From an uncultured Alphaproteobacteria bacterium (GTDB taxonomy: Bacteria > Pseudomonadota > Alphaproteobacteria > HIMB59 > GCA-002718135): a stretch of DNA of 64,000 nucleotides. The DNA lies in contig CABXWB010000003.1 in assembly GCA_902515745.1 (NCBI GenBank), positions 115,407 to 179,406 on the forward strand, written 5' to 3'. Below the pieces are notes generated by a model that saw only the letters and a list, made by a program, of their open reading frames with translations, was not told where the DNA came from and made no database searches. Shown piece after piece: positions 45,367 to 54,242 of the stretch. Made by a program: the position numbers and the translations under genes. The stretch's first letter is position 1. The number at the start of each line of letters is the position of its first letter.

Positions 45367-46167
45367 TTATGATTTATATACAATCGTATTCATAGGATGA
45401 TCTGCAATTTCACCAGCTTTTTTTCCACCAAGAAATAATTCTGCATCACCTTTTCTATCTTTTGTTTCAAGTTTACCTACACGTGAACCATCTGCATAAT
45501 AAGTTACAACCATTGCTTCACGAATTTTATCAGATTTATTTAATCCAGCCCCGTGAATTGTCCATCCAAAATGAAAAGTACAATCACCGGCATTAATTGA
45601 TTCTAATTCAACAACCTCTAATTTTTTTTCATCAATTATTTTATCGTAGTGATTTTCAGATTTTTCATTGATCGATATTCCCATAAGATCTCCCATTGTA
45701 TGTGAGTTTTTAACGAAACGCATTATTCCCATATCTTTAGTACAATCAATTAATGGCATCCACATACCTATATGCAAGTTTGTATCTAATGGCCAAAAGA
45801 ACTGATCTTGATGCCAATAAGATTTTGTATCTCCAGGGTGTTTAAAAATTGCTTGTTCATGAAAAATACGAGCAGCATTAACTTTCATTAAATCAGCAGC
45901 AGTTTTTCCTAAACGTTTAGATAAACAGAATTTTTCAACACCTTTTGAGTCAAAACGTATATTAAGTGCTTGATAAAAAGCACCACCAAATTCTTTTTCT
46001 TTATCTTTATTCCTTTCTTCAGCTACTCTTTTTATTTCATCTCTATATTCAGAAATTTCATCCTTAGATAAAACATTTTTTAAAACAACAAATCCATTTT
46101 TCCAAAAGAAATCTACTTCTTCATTATTTACATCGTAGTAAGTATCTAAATCAGGGAAGTCATTCAT
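45367..46167 (-). CDS. PhyH-family dioxygenase in the sugar locus
   Basis: A 266-residue Fe(II)/2-oxoglutarate dioxygenase. The HxD pair is in WHQDQFFW and the distal His in GWTIHGAG, with a following Arg in IREAMVVTYY. It is a paralogue of the PhyH gene at 21437, but not close. It is transcribed away from the second importer operon and shares the same 147-base control region, so it may be co-regulated with sugar uptake. The substrate is unknown. Confidence 0.82.
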   Translation of the reverse strand: MNDFPDLDTYYDVNNEEVDFFWKNGFVVLKNVLSKDEISEYRDEIKRVAEERNKDKEKEFGGAFYQALNIRFDSKGVEKFCLSKRLGKTAADLMKVNAARIFHEQAIFKHPGDTKSYWHQDQFFWPLDTNLHIGMWMPLIDCTKDMGIMRFVKNSHTMGDLMGISINEKSENHYDKIIDEKKLEVVELESINAGDCTFHFGWTIHGAGLNKSDKIREAMVVTYYADGSRVGKLETKDRKGDAELFLGGKKAGEIADHPMNTIVYKS

Positions 46168-46224
46168 GTTTAATTAAAGTCTAATATTTTAATAAAAAAT
46201 TTTTGAAAATATTTCTTAACATAC

Positions 46225-46264
46225 TGAAAAATAGTACATTTTTCAAGCTGATAACACTTGAAAA
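46225..46264. promoter_or_regulatory. Overlapping inverted repeats, candidate LacI operators
   Basis: TGAAAAAT (46225-46232) and ATTTTTCA (46238-46245) form an 8-base perfect inverted repeat with a 5-base spacer. TTTTCAAG (46240-46247) and CTTGAAAA (46257-46264) form a second with a 9-base spacer, and the two share bases. A third similar half-site lies near 46203. They sit between the divergent PhyH gene and the second importer operon. An operator role is inferred from symmetry and position, and AT-rich DNA can give such repeats by chance. Confidence 0.4.
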
Positions 46265-46314
46265 TATTACTTAATTGATGTTAAAATTATTAATAAATAA
46301 TTTTGGGAGGAATT

Positions 46315-47577
46315 ATGAAAAATAAGATTATTTCTTTCTTCGCTGGAATAGTAATTTCCATTTATTCATTTGGTGCTTCTGCAGTTACTGAAGTTGTTTG
46401 GTGGGATTTTCTAGGTGGTGGAGATGGTGTTAGAATGAAACAAATGATTGATAATTTCAATGAGGCTCATCCTGACATAAATATTAATGCTACAACTTTA
46501 GAATGGGGTGTTCCATTTTATACTAAAGTTCAAACATCTGCAGCTGTTGGAGAACAACCTGATATTATGACTTATCATTTATCAAGATTTCCTCTTGCAG
46601 TACCTACAGGAGTATTAAGACCAATAAGTGCTGAAGAATTAGCAAGTGTTGGAATTACAGCTGATCGATTTTTTCCAGCTAACTGGGAAGCAGCTAACTT
46701 TGGAGGAGCAACACATGGTGTGCCTCTAGATATTCATGCTAATGTTATGTATTTTAACGCAGAAGTATTAGGTGAAGCTGGTTTACTTGATGAAAATGGC
46801 CATCCAACATTATTAGATGGTGTAGATAATTTTATGAATGGTCTGGCGAAACTTGATGAAACGATGGAATTTCCTATTGGATTTGCTTCTGATAACGGGG
46901 GTATGATTTGGAGATGGTGGTATTCAATTCTTAATATGATGGAAGGAGACTTTGTTGAAGGAAGTAGTATTTGTCCTGGAGATAAATGTGAAAAATCTTT
47001 ACAAATTTTAATCGATCTTGTTGAAAAAGGATACATGCCAAGTAACGTCGATTATCAATCTGCAAAAGGTATGTTTATAAGTGGTGAGTCGGCAATACAT
47101 ATCAACGGTGTATGGGAAGTTCCTACTATGGTTGATTTAATGCGAAATAACGAATTAGGTTTCAAATTTGGTGTAGTAGATATGCCTCGAGTTGGTCCTA
47201 AAATGGCTACGTGGTCTGATTCGCATGCATTTGCTATTCCACATAGTGATAAAAATCCAATATCTGATGAAAAACTTGAAGCAGTTCTAAAAGTTATGGG
47301 TTGGATGAGTGATAATAGTCTGTTCTGGGGAACAGCCGGTCACATACCTGCTAATACAGAGGTTGTTGATAGTGTGTTCTATAAAAATATGCAGCCTAAT
47401 AGTACTTATGCTAACATTGGTGAAAATATGGTTGTAGATCCATTCTTACCTATCGCAGGTGTTGCTTCACCAACTTATGATGCTTTCAGTAACTATATTG
47501 CTCCTGCAGTTAATGGTGAATTAAGTGCTGAAGAAGCAATTCAAATGATGAGAGACGATCTTGAATCTCTAATGTAG
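46315..47577 (+). CDS. Sugar ABC transporter substrate-binding protein, system 2
   Basis: A 420-residue periplasmic binding protein of the family 1 type. A signal peptide spans about residues 1-22 (KNKIISFFAGIVISIYSFG, then ASA before VTEVVWWD). GGGAGGAATT before the ATG at 46315 gives the start. TLEWGVPFYTKVQ and the DIHANVMYF segment are typical of UgpB-like oligosaccharide or glycerol-phosphate binders. It heads a second importer operon with GH51 and GH2 hydrolases, suggesting an arabinose- or galactose-containing oligosaccharide as ligand. Confidence 0.88.
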   Translation: MKNKIISFFAGIVISIYSFGASAVTEVVWWDFLGGGDGVRMKQMIDNFNEAHPDININATTLEWGVPFYTKVQTSAAVGEQPDIMTYHLSRFPLAVPTGVLRPISAEELASVGITADRFFPANWEAANFGGATHGVPLDIHANVMYFNAEVLGEAGLLDENGHPTLLDGVDNFMNGLAKLDETMEFPIGFASDNGGMIWRWWYSILNMMEGDFVEGSSICPGDKCEKSLQILIDLVEKGYMPSNVDYQSAKGMFISGESAIHINGVWEVPTMVDLMRNNELGFKFGVVDMPRVGPKMATWSDSHAFAIPHSDKNPISDEKLEAVLKVMGWMSDNSLFWGTAGHIPANTEVVDSVFYKNMQPNSTYANIGENMVVDPFLPIAGVASPTYDAFSNYIAPAVNGELSAEEAIQMMRDDLESLM

Positions 47578-47599
47578 AGTTAAGATCTTTTTATACAAC

Positions 47600-47626
47600 T
47601 AAGCTGCAGTATTTTACTGCAGCTTA
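47600..47626 (+). promoter_or_regulatory. 12-base hairpin between binding protein and permease genes
   Basis: A perfect 12-base stem (47600-47611 with 47615-47626) and TTT loop lies in the 59-base gap between the second binding protein gene and its MalF permease. It is followed by AAATTTAAATT rather than a T-run, so it is a poor terminator. Such hairpins commonly stabilise the upstream mRNA so that the binding protein is made in excess over the permease; that role is inferred. Confidence 0.7.
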
Positions 47627-47636
47627 AATTTAAATT

Positions 47637-48518
47637 ATGAAAAAATATAGTAATTCAAATTTTTGGGGTCTCTTGCTGGCATTCCCTTTTATATTTTTTT
47701 ATATATTATTTTTACTTTATCCTACAATTTATACGTTAATATTCAGTTTCACTGACTCTCCTTTAATTGGATGGGGAAATTGGGTAGGTTTAGAAAATTA
47801 TTTTAAGCTTTTTAATGATAAACTTTTTCTTAAATCACTAAGGAATACATTTGTTTTTGTTTTTTGGACAGTTGTGCCAAATACTTTAATTGGTCTAATG
47901 TGTGCAATGATGATCAATAGACTTAAAAATCCCTATATTGCAGCATTTCTTTTAGCTTGTTTCTTTATACCACATATTTTACCTGTTACGGTAGTAACCC
48001 AAGTTTGGTCATGGATGCTATCTAAACAATACGGAATTATTCAAGAATTCTTAGAATTTTTTGGTTATGCAAAAATTGCTTTTTTCAAGAAAAAACAATT
48101 TGCAATGCCAGCTGTAGCAATTGTAACAATTTGGTGGACCGTGGGTTTCAATATTTTATTATTTATTGCGGGTTTAAAATCAATTAATCCAGAAATTTAC
48201 GAAGCATCTGATTTGGATGGAGCAAATTCTTGGGCTAAGTTCAGATATATAACTTGGCCTTTAATTTGGCCTATCACAGCTCTTGTTTTAACATTGCAAT
48301 TAATTTTTCAACTTAAAATATTTGATCAAATGTATTTATTAACTGCAGGTGGTCCATTTAATTCAACATTAGTTGTTTTACAATTAGTTTACAAACAAGG
48401 TTTTCAAATGAATAGAGGAGGTTATGCTTCCGCTATAGCTATGGTACTTTTCTTAATAATTATAGTTGTGTCTATAATGCAATATTATGTTTTGAGAGAT
48501 AAGGAAAAAGATAAATAA
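47637..48518 (+). CDS. Sugar ABC permease, MalF type, system 2
   Basis: A 293-residue permease with six helices. The EAA loop is EIYEASDLDGANSWAKFRYI (about residues 183-202). FLLYPTIYTLIFSF and NWVGLENY after helix 1 match the MalF/UgpA branch. It is preceded by the hairpin at 47600-47626 and overlaps the MalG gene by one base. It pairs with the permease at 48518, and with no ATPase gene in this operon it probably uses the ATPase at 36739. Confidence 0.9.
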   Translation: MKKYSNSNFWGLLLAFPFIFFYILFLLYPTIYTLIFSFTDSPLIGWGNWVGLENYFKLFNDKLFLKSLRNTFVFVFWTVVPNTLIGLMCAMMINRLKNPYIAAFLLACFFIPHILPVTVVTQVWSWMLSKQYGIIQEFLEFFGYAKIAFFKKKQFAMPAVAIVTIWWTVGFNILLFIAGLKSINPEIYEASDLDGANSWAKFRYITWPLIWPITALVLTLQLIFQLKIFDQMYLLTAGGPFNSTLVVLQLVYKQGFQMNRGGYASAIAMVLFLIIIVVSIMQYYVLRDKEKDK

Positions 48519-49348
48519 TGACAAAAAAAATTACAATATCTTGGACAGTCTTAACAATTCTTTCTTTAATAGTTGCATTAATTTTTATGTTTCCATTATA
48601 TTGGGCTGCAGTTACTTCACTAAAACAAGAAACTGAAGTTATAGATCCAAACTGGTCTATTTTTCCAAGAATCTTATCATTAGCAGCATACCTAGATGTA
48701 TTAACAAAATCTGCAATTGGTACTTGGTATATAAATTCTATTGCCACTTCAGTTGGAATTACACTTTTAGTTATTTTGATTAGTATGCCATGTGGTTATG
48801 CTTTATCTCAAATAGATTTTGTCGGAAGAAAAATTATTCTTGTAGCAGTAGTAGTAAGCATAATGGTTCCTGGAACAGCATTAGTTATTGCTCTATTTGT
48901 TCTCATTTCAGATTTTAATATGATCAATACTTGGTCTGGAGTTATATTACCTCAAGTTCTCTCACCAGTTTGTGTCATAGTTTATAAACAATTTTTTGAT
49001 CAAGTTCCTAAAGAATTGAGAGAAGCAAGTATAATTGATGGAGCAACTGAATTTCAAATTTTAATCAAAGTGTATATGCCTTTAAACTGGGGCATCACAA
49101 CTGCTTTAGCCTTAGTTACATTTATTGGAGCATGGAATAATTTCTTTTGGCCGTTCATAATGACAACTAAAGCTGAAATGTTCACTGTTCCAGTGGCGAT
49201 TACATCTGTTTCTGACGCATATGGAATATTTTTAGCAAGAGAAATGGCAGTTGCCATTCTTGCAGCTTTACCTGTTACAGCATTTTTCTTAATTTTCCAA
49301 AAACGCGTTACTCAAGCAATAATGTTAACTTCTGGAATTAAAGGTTAG
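48518..49348 (+). CDS. Sugar ABC permease, MalG type, system 2
   Basis: A 276-residue MalG/UgpE permease. The EAA loop reads LREASIIDGATEFQI (about residues 166-180) and GAWNNFFWPFI is typical of the MalG branch. It is clearly different from the four MalG copies of system 1: it lacks their SAVKE ending and their WYWYY start. It overlaps its MalF partner by one base and is followed two bases later by the GH51 gene. Confidence 0.9.
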   Translation: MTKKITISWTVLTILSLIVALIFMFPLYWAAVTSLKQETEVIDPNWSIFPRILSLAAYLDVLTKSAIGTWYINSIATSVGITLLVILISMPCGYALSQIDFVGRKIILVAVVVSIMVPGTALVIALFVLISDFNMINTWSGVILPQVLSPVCVIVYKQFFDQVPKELREASIIDGATEFQILIKVYMPLNWGITTALALVTFIGAWNNFFWPFIMTTKAEMFTVPVAITSVSDAYGIFLAREMAVAILAALPVTAFFLIFQKRVTQAIMLTSGIKG

Positions 49349-49350
49349 TG

Positions 49351-50871
49351 ATGAAAGCAAATATTACAGCTGTAAAAGATTTTACTATTTCTACTATAGA
49401 TAAAAGAATTTATGGCTCCTTTTTGGAGCATTTAGGAAGAGCAATATATGAAGGTATTTATGAACCTGATCATCCAGAAGCTGATGAAAATGGTTTTAGA
49501 AAAGATGTAATGAAATTAATCACAGATTTAAATATGCCAACTGTACGATATCCTGGTGGAAATTATATATCATCATTTAACTGGGAAGATTCAATTGGTC
49601 CAATAGAAGAAAGACCTACAAGACTTGATCTTGCGTGGAAGACGAGAGAAACAAATGAGTTTGGGTTAAATGAATTTATTACTTGGTGTAGAAAAACAAA
49701 TATTGAACCAATGTATGCTATTAACCTTGGAACACGCGGTATAGATGCTGCCAGGAACATATTAGAATATTGTAATCATCCAAGTGGTTCTTATTGGAGT
49801 GATTTAAGAATTAAGCATGGATACAAGCAGCCACATGATATTAAAATGTGGTGTTTGGGAAATGAAATGGATGGTGAGTGGCAAGTTGGTCACAAAACAG
49901 CTGATGAATATGGTAGATTGGTCCATGAAGTTGCAAAATCTATGAGAAAATTTGATTCATCTTTAGAATTAATTATTGCAGGAAGTTCAAGTGAAGCAAT
50001 GCCTACTTACCCAGACTGGGAAAGGGAAATATTAGAACATAGTTATGATTCAGTTGATTATATTGCACTTCATAAGTATTGGACAAACTATGATAAAAAA
50101 ACAACATCGTATTTATCCAGCAGTATTCCTCTTCAAGAATATATTTCAACTGTTGAAGGGACAATAGATTACGTTAAAGCTAAAAAAAGATCTAAAAAAC
50201 AAATAAAAATAAGTTTTGATGAATGGAACCCTTGGTATCACTCTAGAGATATGCAAACACAAAATTTTTTAGATAAAAATTTATCTGAATGGCCAAAAGC
50301 ACCACCTCTATATGAAGATATGTATAATATTTTAGATACGTTATTAGTTGGTACTGTTTTAAATACTTTTATAAATAATTCTCACATTGTTAAAATTGGA
50401 TGTATGGCACAATTAGTAAATGTAATTCCTGCAATATCAACAGTTAAGGGTGGAATTAGTTGGGTACAAGGAATTTATTATCCATTATATTTTGCATCTC
50501 TATATGGGAGAGGTGAATCTCTTCAGTTAAAAATTGATTGCCCTAAATATTCAACAGATATTGCTGATGATGTAAAATATATCGATGCTTCAGGAGTTAT
50601 AAATAATGAAAATAAAGAATTATCTTTTTTTATTATTAATAGATCTGAAAAAAATAATATTAATATAAATTTTAACTTAAAAGATATTCATATTGATAAT
50701 ATTATCGATCAGCAAATCATAAATAATGAAGATATGTATGCTGCTAATACCAAAGATAAACCTAAAACTATTCAACCACAAAAATCCTCTATCGCACAAT
50801 TTATAAACAATCAATTATCAGCAAATCTCCCTTGTTTAACCTATTTGTTTGTTCGATTAAAACTTAAATGA
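49351..50871 (+). CDS. GH51 alpha-L-arabinofuranosidase
   Basis: A 506-residue GH51 enzyme with a (beta/alpha)8 barrel and a C-terminal beta domain. The acid/base Glu is E172 in CLGNEMDG and the nucleophile is E291 in SFDEWNPW; spacing matches characterised GH51 enzymes. GSFLEHLGRAIYEGIY and VRYPGGNY are also family hallmarks. It removes alpha-L-arabinofuranose from arabinans, arabinoxylans or arabinogalactans. No signal peptide is seen, so it acts on imported oligosaccharides. Start ATG at 49351; its stop overlaps the GH2 start as ATGA. Confidence 0.95.
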   Translation: MKANITAVKDFTISTIDKRIYGSFLEHLGRAIYEGIYEPDHPEADENGFRKDVMKLITDLNMPTVRYPGGNYISSFNWEDSIGPIEERPTRLDLAWKTRETNEFGLNEFITWCRKTNIEPMYAINLGTRGIDAARNILEYCNHPSGSYWSDLRIKHGYKQPHDIKMWCLGNEMDGEWQVGHKTADEYGRLVHEVAKSMRKFDSSLELIIAGSSSEAMPTYPDWEREILEHSYDSVDYIALHKYWTNYDKKTTSYLSSSIPLQEYISTVEGTIDYVKAKKRSKKQIKISFDEWNPWYHSRDMQTQNFLDKNLSEWPKAPPLYEDMYNILDTLLVGTVLNTFINNSHIVKIGCMAQLVNVIPAISTVKGGISWVQGIYYPLYFASLYGRGESLQLKIDCPKYSTDIADDVKYIDASGVINNENKELSFFIINRSEKNNININFNLKDIHIDNIIDQQIINNEDMYAANTKDKPKTIQPQKSSIAQFINNQLSANLPCLTYLFVRLKLK

Positions 50872-52697
50872 TCATACGTAAAGAACATCCTAGACCTATT
50901 TTTTATCGTAAAGATTGGCTCAACCTAAATGGTGAATGGTCATGTGAGTTTTCAAAAGATATAAAAGGATTTTCAAAATCAAAATTAAATAAAAAACAAT
51001 TTTCTAAAAAAATAAATGTTCCATTCTGCCCTGAAAGTAAATTATCAGGAATAGGACATACAGATTTTATCCAAGAAATGTACTATCAAAAAACATTTGT
51101 AATTCCTAAATCATGGAAAAATAAAAAAATACTTCTACATTTTGGCGGTGTTGATTATGAATCAACAATTTATATTAATAAAAAAAAAGTTGGATTAAAT
51201 AAAGGAGGGTCTACGCCTTTTAGTTTAGATATTACATCTTTTATAATTGAAAATGGTGATAATGATTTAAAGTTATATGTAATTGATAAAAGATGTGCTG
51301 GATCTCCTGAGCCCAAATTTGATTATAGAGGAAGGGGAAATTTAAGATCTCAGAATGATATTAAAAAATGGGTCTTAAATAAAAAAAGATTTCAACCAAG
51401 AGGTAAACAATCAACTTTTAAGCATTCCTATGGCTGTTATTACACCAGAACTACAGGTATTTGGCAAACAGTTTGGTTAGAAGCTGTAAATAAAAAATAT
51501 ATTAAAAATATTACTATTCAACCTAATGTTAGATCTTCAAGTTTTATATTTATTCCTGAATATTCACATAAAATTTCTGGAAATTTAAAAGTTGAAATTT
51601 ATTTTAATAATAAAAAAATAAAATCATCTATAATTCCAACTTCAAGAAATAAATTTGCTGTTAAAATTATTAAACCAAAACTTTGGTCAATAGAAAAGCC
51701 AAATTTATATAATTTTATTTTTACTTTAATGGATAAAGAAAAACTAGACACTGTCAAAAGTTATTCAGGTATGCGCTCTATAGATATAAAAAAAAATAAA
51801 ATCTATCTTAATGGTAAGCCATTATATCAAAGATTAGTTCTTGATCAGGGTTTTTACCCCGAAGGTATTTGGACAGCCCCATCAGATAAAGATTTAAAAA
51901 ATGATATTATCTTATCTATGAAGGCTGGATTTAATGGCGCAAGGTTACATGAGAAAGTGTTTGAAGGTCGCTTTCATTATTGGGCTGATAAACTAGGTTA
52001 TATTACTTGGAGTGAATTTCCAAATTGGGGAATGAATGAAAATGCTAAAGCTTCTGAAACATATTTTTTGAGAGAATGGCCAAGGATTGTTAATTATTTG
52101 AAAAACCATCCATCTATAATTACATGGACCCCTTTTAATGAAACAAATACTCTTGAATGTAATGCTCAACATAAAAAATTGATGCGAATTGCCTATGATG
52201 TAACAAAAAAAATTGATCCTACTAGACCTGTGAATGAAACAAGCGGGTATCAACATCAAAAAACAGATATTTGGACTGTTCATCATTATGAGCCTCTACC
52301 TAATTTATTAAAAGAAGCTCTTAATCCAAAAAAAGGGGTGTATAGAAATTTCCCTCATTTTGAAACTAGTTACAAAAATCAGCCATATATTATTGATGAG
52401 TACGGTGGTGTATGGTGGTTACCAACAAAATTAAGAAAAAAAATACGATCATGGGGGCATGGTGACAAAGTTAGGCCAAATTCTTTAAAAGAAGTCTTTG
52501 ATCGTATGGAAAAACAAACAGAGGTAGTATTAAAAACGAAACATATCCAAGGCTTTTGTTATACGCAGTTGACAGACGTTGAACAGGAAACAAATGGAGT
52601 TTATTATTATAACCGAAAAAATAAATTTAATATAAATAAGTTGCGAAACATATTTAAAGATATGTCTTTAAAATTAAAAAAAGGTTATATTCAATAA
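50868..52697 (+). CDS. GH2 family glycoside hydrolase
   Basis: A 609-residue GH2 enzyme with an N-terminal jelly-roll sugar-binding domain (about residues 10-205), an immunoglobulin-like domain (about 207-305) and the catalytic barrel. The acid/base is E425 in TPFNETN and the nucleophile E511 in IIDEYGG. GH2 includes beta-galactosidases, beta-glucuronidases, beta-mannosidases and arabinopyranosidases. With arabinofuranosidases alongside, a galactose- or arabinopyranose-releasing role on side chains is most likely. No signal peptide is seen. It overlaps GH51 by 4 bases. Confidence 0.9.
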   Translation: MIIRKEHPRPIFYRKDWLNLNGEWSCEFSKDIKGFSKSKLNKKQFSKKINVPFCPESKLSGIGHTDFIQEMYYQKTFVIPKSWKNKKILLHFGGVDYESTIYINKKKVGLNKGGSTPFSLDITSFIIENGDNDLKLYVIDKRCAGSPEPKFDYRGRGNLRSQNDIKKWVLNKKRFQPRGKQSTFKHSYGCYYTRTTGIWQTVWLEAVNKKYIKNITIQPNVRSSSFIFIPEYSHKISGNLKVEIYFNNKKIKSSIIPTSRNKFAVKIIKPKLWSIEKPNLYNFIFTLMDKEKLDTVKSYSGMRSIDIKKNKIYLNGKPLYQRLVLDQGFYPEGIWTAPSDKDLKNDIILSMKAGFNGARLHEKVFEGRFHYWADKLGYITWSEFPNWGMNENAKASETYFLREWPRIVNYLKNHPSIITWTPFNETNTLECNAQHKKLMRIAYDVTKKIDPTRPVNETSGYQHQKTDIWTVHHYEPLPNLLKEALNPKKGVYRNFPHFETSYKNQPYIIDEYGGVWWLPTKLRKKIRSWGHGDKVRPNSLKEVFDRMEKQTEVVLKTKHIQGFCYTQLTDVEQETNGVYYYNRKNKFNINKLRNIFKDMSLKLKKGYIQ

Positions 52698-52745
52698 AAT
52701 TAAAATGTCTCTTTAATTAATGCATTTATTTTTTTAAATTAAATT

Positions 52746-53669
52746 ATGAATAATATTAAGTACAAATATCATGGAATGTGGCCAGTGGCTCCAACGCCTT
52801 TTCACGATAATGGTGAAGTTGACTATGATGGGATGGAAAGAGTTATAGATTGCATGGTCGATCAAAAAGTTCAAGGTATATGTATTCTTGCTAACTATTC
52901 AGAGCAATTTTTACTTTCTGATGATGAAAGAGAAAAATTAACAAAACTCTGTATGAAAAAAATTGATGGTAGAGTTAAAACAATCGTAACAGTTAGTCAT
53001 TTTGCTACTGATATTGTTAGACCAAGAGCAGAATTAGCAAAATCACTTGATGCTGATATTATAATGATGATGCCTCCTTATCATGGGGCTTTATTAAAGG
53101 GAAATTCAGATCAAATATTTGAGCAATTTAACGAAATTTCTAAAGTTGGTATACCAATTATGATTCAAGATGCGCCCTTATCCGGTATTGAACTTTCAGT
53201 TCCTTTACTGACAAAGATGATAAATGAGATTGAGAATTTAACCTGTTTTAAAATTGAAAGTGCTAACGCTGCTTTAAAAATAAGAGCGCTTATTAAAAAT
53301 TGTAGTGAAAGACTAGATGCTCCTTTTGATGGAGAAGAAAGCATTACATTATATGCTGATTTAGAAGCAGGAATTTCTGGTAGTATGAGTTCAGCCTTGC
53401 TTCCAGAAAAAATAGCTCCAGTGATTGATCATTTTTGGAATAATGAAAAAGATAAAGCTGAAGAAGTGTATAATAGTATTCTTCCTTTAATAAATTTTGA
53501 AAATAGACAATGTGGTTTCAGAGCTACTAAAACAGTAATGAAAGAGGGTGGAGTAATAAAATCAGATTTCTGTAGAGATCCTATTAAACCTCTTGATCAA
53601 GATACAAAAAATTTATTACTAAATTTTGCAAAAAGATATGATTTACTTACCTATAAATGGGGTAAATAA
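52746..53669 (+). CDS. Probable L-2-keto-3-deoxyarabonate dehydratase (DapA superfamily)
   Basis: A 307-residue aldolase-superfamily protein with Schiff-base K169 in CFKIE. The Tyr of the usual YNxP motif is missing; the segment reads MIQDAPLSG (138-146). From memory that variant, the FPVAPTPF-like opening, ICILANYSEQF and DGEESITLYADL match the L-2-keto-3-deoxyarabonate dehydratase of Azospirillum, which makes 2-oxoglutarate semialdehyde in the oxidative L-arabinose pathway. It lies 48 bases after the GH2 gene. Other DapA-family activities cannot be excluded without a tree. Confidence 0.72.
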   Translation: MNNIKYKYHGMWPVAPTPFHDNGEVDYDGMERVIDCMVDQKVQGICILANYSEQFLLSDDEREKLTKLCMKKIDGRVKTIVTVSHFATDIVRPRAELAKSLDADIIMMMPPYHGALLKGNSDQIFEQFNEISKVGIPIMIQDAPLSGIELSVPLLTKMINEIENLTCFKIESANAALKIRALIKNCSERLDAPFDGEESITLYADLEAGISGSMSSALLPEKIAPVIDHFWNNEKDKAEEVYNSILPLINFENRQCGFRATKTVMKEGGVIKSDFCRDPIKPLDQDTKNLLLNFAKRYDLLTYKWGK

Positions 53670-53713
53670 TAAAATTTAATTGACAAATATTATTTAAAAA
53701 TTAGTTATGATTT

Positions 53714-54232
53714 ATGCGTAACTTTTTTGAAGGTCTTCTTGAAAGAGCAATGTTTTCAAGCAGATGGGCACTTGCTCCTGTTTATGTTGCACTATGTCTT
53801 ACATTACTAGTTATTACATATAAAGTTATCGCGTTATTCATTTATGAAATTACGCACTTAAGTGACTTAACTTTAAATGAACTTCTTGTATTTGTTTTAC
53901 ATATTGTTGACTTAGCTCTTGTTGGAAATTTAGTTTTAATGGTTATTTTTGCAGGATATGAAAATTTTGTTTCAAAAATTGACATTGCAAATCAATCCGA
54001 AGATAAACCAGAGTGGATGGGTAAACTCGATTTTTCAGGTTTAAAATTAAAACTTATCGCTTCTATTGTTGCTATTTCAAGTATAGGTTTGCTAGAAGCT
54101 TTTATTGATGTAGGTTCTAAAACATCAGAAGAAATATACTTAATGATATTTATTCATGCTGTATTTATTTTATCAGGATTAGTTATAGCAATAATGGACT
54201 ATATTAGTGGAATTACTAAACATCACCCGTAA
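53714..54232 (+). CDS. UPF0114 (YqhA) family membrane protein
   Basis: A 172-residue protein with four hydrophobic helices. The N-terminal RAMFSSRWALAPVYVAL stretch and the later VLHIVDLALVGNLVLMV segment match the UPF0114/YqhA family. The fold is thought to be related to small membrane channels, but function is not established. It is 10 bases upstream of the adenylate cyclase gene, in the same direction, so the two are probably co-transcribed. Confidence 0.83.
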   Translation: MRNFFEGLLERAMFSSRWALAPVYVALCLTLLVITYKVIALFIYEITHLSDLTLNELLVFVLHIVDLALVGNLVLMVIFAGYENFVSKIDIANQSEDKPEWMGKLDFSGLKLKLIASIVAISSIGLLEAFIDVGSKTSEEIYLMIFIHAVFILSGLVIAIMDYISGITKHHP

Positions 54233-54242
54233 TTAAACAAAA

